Assembly (NCBI RefSeq): GCF_039645985.1
Contig: NZ_CP147919.1
Location: forward strand, 248,001-312,000
DNA from: Sulfurimonas sp. HSL3-7
GTDB lineage: Bacteria > Campylobacterota > Campylobacteria > Campylobacterales > Sulfurimonadaceae
Reading direction: 5' to 3'
DNA: 64,000 nt
Of this stretch, positions 60,537 through 64,000 are shown piece by piece (position 1 is the stretch's first letter; each line of letters starts with the position of its first letter). Under the pieces are notes generated by a model. It was not told where the DNA came from, searched no databases, and saw nothing but the letters and a program-made list of their open reading frames with translations. A program made the translations under genes and the position numbers.

Positions 60537-61748
60537 ATGAAATTAGTTAAAATGAGTTTATTGGCGGCAACGCTAGTCGCATCAAGTGCATTCGCAATCG
60601 ATAACGTAAAAGTATCGGGTGATGCCAAATTGTATTACGCTACAAATGATGGCGATAATATGGTAGCTGACGCAGCACTGTTCAATAAAGACTCATCAGC
60701 TGGTCAAGCAGCTTTGGGACTTGGTCTTACTGCAGATCTTACTGATGGCGTTTCTGCCGGCGTACACATGACAGCTCTTTCTGCAATGGGTCTTACTAAC
60801 ATTGTTAGCAATGTATGGGAAGGTGCACTAACAGACGAATACTGGTTTGACGAAGCATGGCTTGCAGGTACATACGGTAAGACAACGGCTAAAGTCGGTC
60901 GTATGACGCTGGATACACCTCTTGCATTTACTGAGACATGGTCAATCGCTAAAAATACTTTTGAAGCGGGTGTACTTCTAAACCAAGATATCCCTGACAC
61001 GACATTAGTTGGTGCTTATATCGGCGAATCTAATGCCGGTGGTGCTGGTCTATATGGAAATGTTATTGCTAATTTTGATGGAAACCAAAACACAAACTTC
61101 GGTCTTGTTAACGGTGGAAAAGGTGCATACGCGGTAGGTGCTGTGAACAACTCATGGACGCCATTGACTGTTCAAGGTTGGTACTATAACCTTCCATCTT
61201 TTGCAACTGCATACTGGGTTCAAGGGGACTTGGCATTTGATATGGGTCTGTCTGTAGGTGCACAGGTTGCCGGAATCGATGTAAATGCAATTCCAACTGG
61301 TGATACAAGCAATACTGCTTTTGCCGGAAAAGTCGGTTATGAGATGAAAGACACATTTGCTGTTTCTGTAGCTGGTTCACAAACGGGCGAGAACGACAAT
61401 GGCGTAGGTGCCGGTTTCAACGTCTTCGGTGTACAGTCAAAACTCTATACGGAAGCATGGTGGAACTACGGATATATCACTCGTGCTGATACAACTGCAA
61501 TCAACGTGACTGCAACAACTCCGGAAGCGTTGACATGGGTTGCATTAGGTCTTTATGCTACACAAACAACTACTACAGACGGTGTTGCAGCAGGAACGGA
61601 TCTTGAGATGACAGATATTACGGTGACTGCATCTAAATCAGTTGGCCCACTGGATGTTACACTTGCAGTTATCAGTACAGAAGCTGATGATCAAAATGCA
61701 GGTGACGCTTACCTGACTGCGCAAGCGTACCTTACTTACAACTTCTAA
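60537..61748 (+). CDS. Outer membrane porin, first of a tandem pair
   Basis: 403 residues with a signal peptide ending SSAFA-ID (about 20). The barrel-type sequence has DNVKVSGDAKLYY at the start and ends in AQAYLTYNF with a C-terminal phenylalanine. ALTDEYWFDEAWLAGTYGKT and GRMTLDTPLAFTETWSIA mark a Campylobacterota-type porin. Ribosome site AAGGAG before the ATG and a strong terminator after the stop show an independent unit. Its codon use (ACT/GCA rich) is that of a highly expressed gene. Most of the sequence is shared with 62101. Confidence 0.85.
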   Translation: MKLVKMSLLAATLVASSAFAIDNVKVSGDAKLYYATNDGDNMVADAALFNKDSSAGQAALGLGLTADLTDGVSAGVHMTALSAMGLTNIVSNVWEGALTDEYWFDEAWLAGTYGKTTAKVGRMTLDTPLAFTETWSIAKNTFEAGVLLNQDIPDTTLVGAYIGESNAGGAGLYGNVIANFDGNQNTNFGLVNGGKGAYAVGAVNNSWTPLTVQGWYYNLPSFATAYWVQGDLAFDMGLSVGAQVAGIDVNAIPTGDTSNTAFAGKVGYEMKDTFAVSVAGSQTGENDNGVGAGFNVFGVQSKLYTEAWWNYGYITRADTTAINVTATTPEALTWVALGLYATQTTTTDGVAAGTDLEMTDITVTASKSVGPLDVTLAVISTEADDQNAGDAYLTAQAYLTYNF

Positions 61749-61766
61749 TTCTTTGAAGTCTAGCTT

Positions 61767-61792
61767 TTCCGCCTTCGGGCGGAATCTTTTTT
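61767..61792 (+). terminator. Rho-independent terminator of the first porin
   Basis: TTCCGCC (61767-61773), TTCG loop, GGCGGAA (61778-61784), then TCTTTTTT: a GC-rich stem with a stable tetraloop and T-run. Confidence 0.92.
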
Positions 61793-62100
61793 CTGCAATT
61801 CATTCAACTTTATCTCTACAGCTCTAAAACAATAAGTCAGTATCCGCCCAGTAAGCATCTCTAATTTTCAACCGCTACCCATTTAGTACTTGATGACAGT
61901 AGTACATGTTAATGCCCAATAGCTTCCTGAGTACAAAAACACTATCATCAACAAAACTATAAAATTTGTATCTATTTTATAAGGTCAAGTGAATCTGGTT
62001 AGGAAATAAACCGTTATTGATTAAAAATTAATCAAACATTGGTGTTTTAAATGGTCTTGTTATCATATACTTTTTCTACATCTAAATCACGGAGAGTTAT
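61793..62100 (+). other. Intergenic region between the porins
   Basis: AT-rich; no gene seen. TATACT about 30 nt before the second porin ATG is a -10 candidate, and CGGAGAG is the ribosome site. Confidence 0.5.
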
Positions 62101-63339
62101 ATGAAATTAATTAAAATAAGTTTGTTGGCGGCAACGCTGGTTGCATCGAGCGCTTTCGCTATTGATAATGTAAAAGTATCGGGTAATGCTATGTTGTTTT
62201 ACGGAACTAATGATGGTTTCGACACAGGTTTTAATTCGGATAAAGACGCATCATTGTTCGGTAAAGATTACTCTTGGGGTCAAACATCGTTAGGTCTTGG
62301 CGTAACCGCTGATCTAACAGAAGGTGTCTCTTCGGGCGTACACCTAACGGCTATTTCGGCAATGGGTCTTACCAATATTGTCAGCGGCGTCTTTGAAGGC
62401 GGGCTGACTGATGAATATTGGTTTGATGAAGCATGGCTTGCCGGTACATACGGTAAAACAACGGCTAAAGTCGGTCGTATGACGTTAGATACACCACTTG
62501 CGTTTACGGAAACATGGTCAGTCGCTTACAATACATTTGAAGCCGGTGTACTTATTAATGAAGATATTCCTGATACCACACTAGTCGCTGCTTATATCGG
62601 TGAAAGTAATAACGGTAATGCAATGGGTCAGTGGGGTACTGGTCAATATGCGGGTGTGACTGCAGATTGGGACGGAAGCCAAAACACGACTTTCGGTCTG
62701 GTAAACGGCGGTAAAGGTGCCTATACAATCGGTGCTGTGAACAACTCATGGACACCGTTGACAGTACAAGGCTGGTTCTATAACCTGCCGTCAGCTGCGA
62801 CTGCATACTGGGTTCAAGGAGACTTGGCGTTGGATATGGGTCTGTCTGTAGGTGCACAGGTAGCGGGTATCGATGCAAATGTAGCAACAGGCGATTCGAG
62901 CAATATTGCCTATGCAGGAAAAGTCGGATATGAAATGAAAGATACGTTTGCAGTTTCTGTGGCTGGTTCACAAATCGGTGAAAATGATAATGGTATCGGT
63001 GCCGGTTTCAACGTTTTCGGTGCACAGTCAAAACTCTATACTGAAGCTTGGTGGAACTTCACTTATGTGGCTCGCCCTGATACAACAACGGTCAACGTGA
63101 CGGCTACAACGCCTGAAGAGTTGACATATGTCGCATTGGGTGTTTACGCTACACAGGCTACTGTCGGTGATAACGGTGGGGCTGCAACAGAAGTGGATAT
63201 GAGTGAGGTTACGTTGGAAGTGGCGAAATCATTTGGTCCGCTGGATGCAGGTCTCTACTATATCTTTACAGATGCAGAAGATCAAAATAACGGTGACGCA
63301 TACGGTTCAGCGCAAGTTTACCTTACTTACAACTTCTAA
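62101..63339 (+). CDS. Outer membrane porin, second of a tandem pair
   Basis: 412 residues. The signal peptide is almost identical to that of the preceding porin, and blocks such as DEYWFDEAWLAGTYGKTTAKVG, FNVFG(A/V)QSKLYTEAWWN and the end AQVYLTYNF match it. Differences lie in likely external loops: an insertion near the N-terminus (GFDTGFNSDKDASLFG), an altered stretch around GNAMGQWGTGQYAG and the segment near GDNGGAATEVD. It is a duplicate with loop divergence. Its own promoter region suggests separate control. Confidence 0.85.
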   Translation: MKLIKISLLAATLVASSAFAIDNVKVSGNAMLFYGTNDGFDTGFNSDKDASLFGKDYSWGQTSLGLGVTADLTEGVSSGVHLTAISAMGLTNIVSGVFEGGLTDEYWFDEAWLAGTYGKTTAKVGRMTLDTPLAFTETWSVAYNTFEAGVLINEDIPDTTLVAAYIGESNNGNAMGQWGTGQYAGVTADWDGSQNTTFGLVNGGKGAYTIGAVNNSWTPLTVQGWFYNLPSAATAYWVQGDLALDMGLSVGAQVAGIDANVATGDSSNIAYAGKVGYEMKDTFAVSVAGSQIGENDNGIGAGFNVFGAQSKLYTEAWWNFTYVARPDTTTVNVTATTPEELTYVALGVYATQATVGDNGGAATEVDMSEVTLEVAKSFGPLDAGLYYIFTDAEDQNNGDAYGSAQVYLTYNF

Positions 63340-63354
63340 TCTATCGAAGTTTTT

Positions 63355-63372
63355 ATCCGCCTTCGGGCGGAT
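63355..63372 (+). terminator. Hairpin after the second porin
   Basis: ATCCGCC (63355-63361), TTCG, GGCGGAT (63366-63372): the same type of hairpin as after the first porin, but followed by a CT-rich rather than T-only tail. Confidence 0.75.
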
Positions 63373-63510
63373 CATCCTCCCCTTTACTGTTTCACTGTAC
63401 AGATAATTTATAGTTTATTGTCACTATTTACTTGTTGCGGCATCATTTAGCTCTCATAGGTATACCTTTATCTTAGTGGTATCAGAGTCTTCGGTGATCG
63501 TTTGTTCAAG

Positions 63511-64000
63511 TCAAAAGTGTTCATCCTCGTGAGATTCTTCTTCGCCTTCGGTTAAAGCCCAGATGCTAAATGGGATCATCTCTACCGGTACAAAAGGGTG
63601 CTGAAGCGTCGACTCGTTACTCATCGTGACAACTTCGACTTTTTTGATGCCGTTGGTAATGATAAAGGCCTCGATCTTCTCGATCTGTTTGAAGAGCGCT
63701 TCCCGGTTTCCAAAAGGCATACAGAGCACGATACGGTCCTGTGCAGGAATATAAAAGTCGATTCCTTCATCGTAGTAGAGGGTGAACTCTTTTTTGAACA
63801 TCTCCAAAAAGACCATGTTCTCGAAGAGACGGCCGAAATGTTTCTGGGTGCTGAGCGCATTTTTGACAGAGGTGTCACAATGGTAGAGCTTTTTGACGGC
63901 GCGCGGATGGTCGAATTTACCCAACAGATGGATATAGCCCTGACGAGCAAGGGTGTCGACGTTCTTGTAGAGCATGTCTTTGGAGATCTTGCGTGAAGAC
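63511..64000 (-). CDS. C-terminal part of a DUF4143-like ATP-binding protein (5' end outside the window)
   Basis: The frame is open to the window edge; about 160 codons are visible. KISKDMLYKNVDTLARQGYIHLLGKF (a winged-helix-like stretch), KHFGRLFENMVFLEMFKK and the DEGIDFYIPAQDRIVL strand with a nuclease-like Asp match the C-terminal half of AAA_14/DUF4143 ATPases. The N-terminal P-loop is not in view. A methionine at 63975 is internal, not the start. Role unknown. Confidence 0.7.
   Translation of the reverse strand, partial: SSRKISKDMLYKNVDTLARQGYIHLLGKFDHPRAVKKLYHCDTSVKNALSTQKHFGRLFENMVFLEMFKKEFTLYYDEGIDFYIPAQDRIVLCMPFGNREALFKQIEKIEAFIITNGIKKVEVVTMSNESTLQHPFVPVEMIPFSIWALTEGEEESHEDEHF

Overview
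The window reads as chromosomal DNA of a chemolithotrophic Campylobacterota (Epsilonproteobacteria), most like the Sulfurovum/Sulfurimonas lineage. The supports are gene orders typical of that group: ccoNOQP followed by a DUF4006 gene and fixH; porCDAB pyruvate:ferredoxin oxidoreductase; AddAB instead of RecBCD; nadD-rsfS next to gapA-pgk-tpiA-fabI; a HisZ-like gene before purA; and a DUF507 gene before carA. The assignment is inferred from gene content only.

Layout. 1-2.1 kb: end of a dihaem cytochrome c, a small secreted protein, a decayed rhodanese-like remnant and a SafE/TauE-like membrane protein. 2.4-3.6 kb: rubredoxin and uppP. 3.8-8.9 kb: class V aminotransferase, hisZ-like, purA, DUF507 and carA. 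9.0-15.1 kb: a second SafE-like protein with a cysteine-rich tail, then the cbb3 oxidase cluster. 15.3-21.3 kb: addB, a 270-nt three-arm palindrome, addA and a methyltransferase. 21.5-25.4 kb: rplM-rpsI, an OprD-type porin, and alpha- and beta-carbonic anhydrases. 25.6-32.5 kb: a DUF945-like protein, a peptide-binding protein, a HAD phosphatase and porCDAB. 32.6-38.6 kb: a 20-copy heptamer repeat, a DUF4139 protein and an autoinducer-2 group (lsrK, two ABM-domain proteins, class II aldolase, luxS). 38.7-46.8 kb, mostly minus strand: bioB-yfcE, topA, and an operon of nucleosidase, SPL-like radical SAM protein, SDR and DegT-like protein. 46.8-54.3 kb: DUF4397-like lipoprotein, SRP RNA, KCG-repeat peptide with DoxX, a PhoX-like lipoprotein paired with a dihaem lipoprotein, rnhB and a small barrel protein. 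54.3-59.1 kb: rsfS, nadD, gapA, pgk, tpiA, fabI. 59.1-64 kb: a long gene-free stretch, a small lipoprotein, two tandem paralogous porins, and the end of a DUF4143-like ATPase.

How the genes work together. cbb3 oxidase and the c-type cytochromes point to microaerobic respiration. PFOR and the two carbonic anhydrases fit CO2/bicarbonate assimilation by the reductive TCA cycle. The most novel candidate is a dispersed KCG set: a short secreted peptide of seven KCG motifs (two in EGKCG context, as in HvfA/bufferin metallophore precursors) beside a DoxX gene, and a SafE-like membrane protein carrying a seven-KCG tail beside the copper-dependent oxidase. A direct-repeat promoter motif at fixed spacing from the -10 box precedes both SafE-like genes, and a weaker match precedes the peptide gene. 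Second is a luxS-linked LsrK group without an Lsr transporter, regulator or LsrF in view. Third is the palindrome filling the gap between addB and addA.
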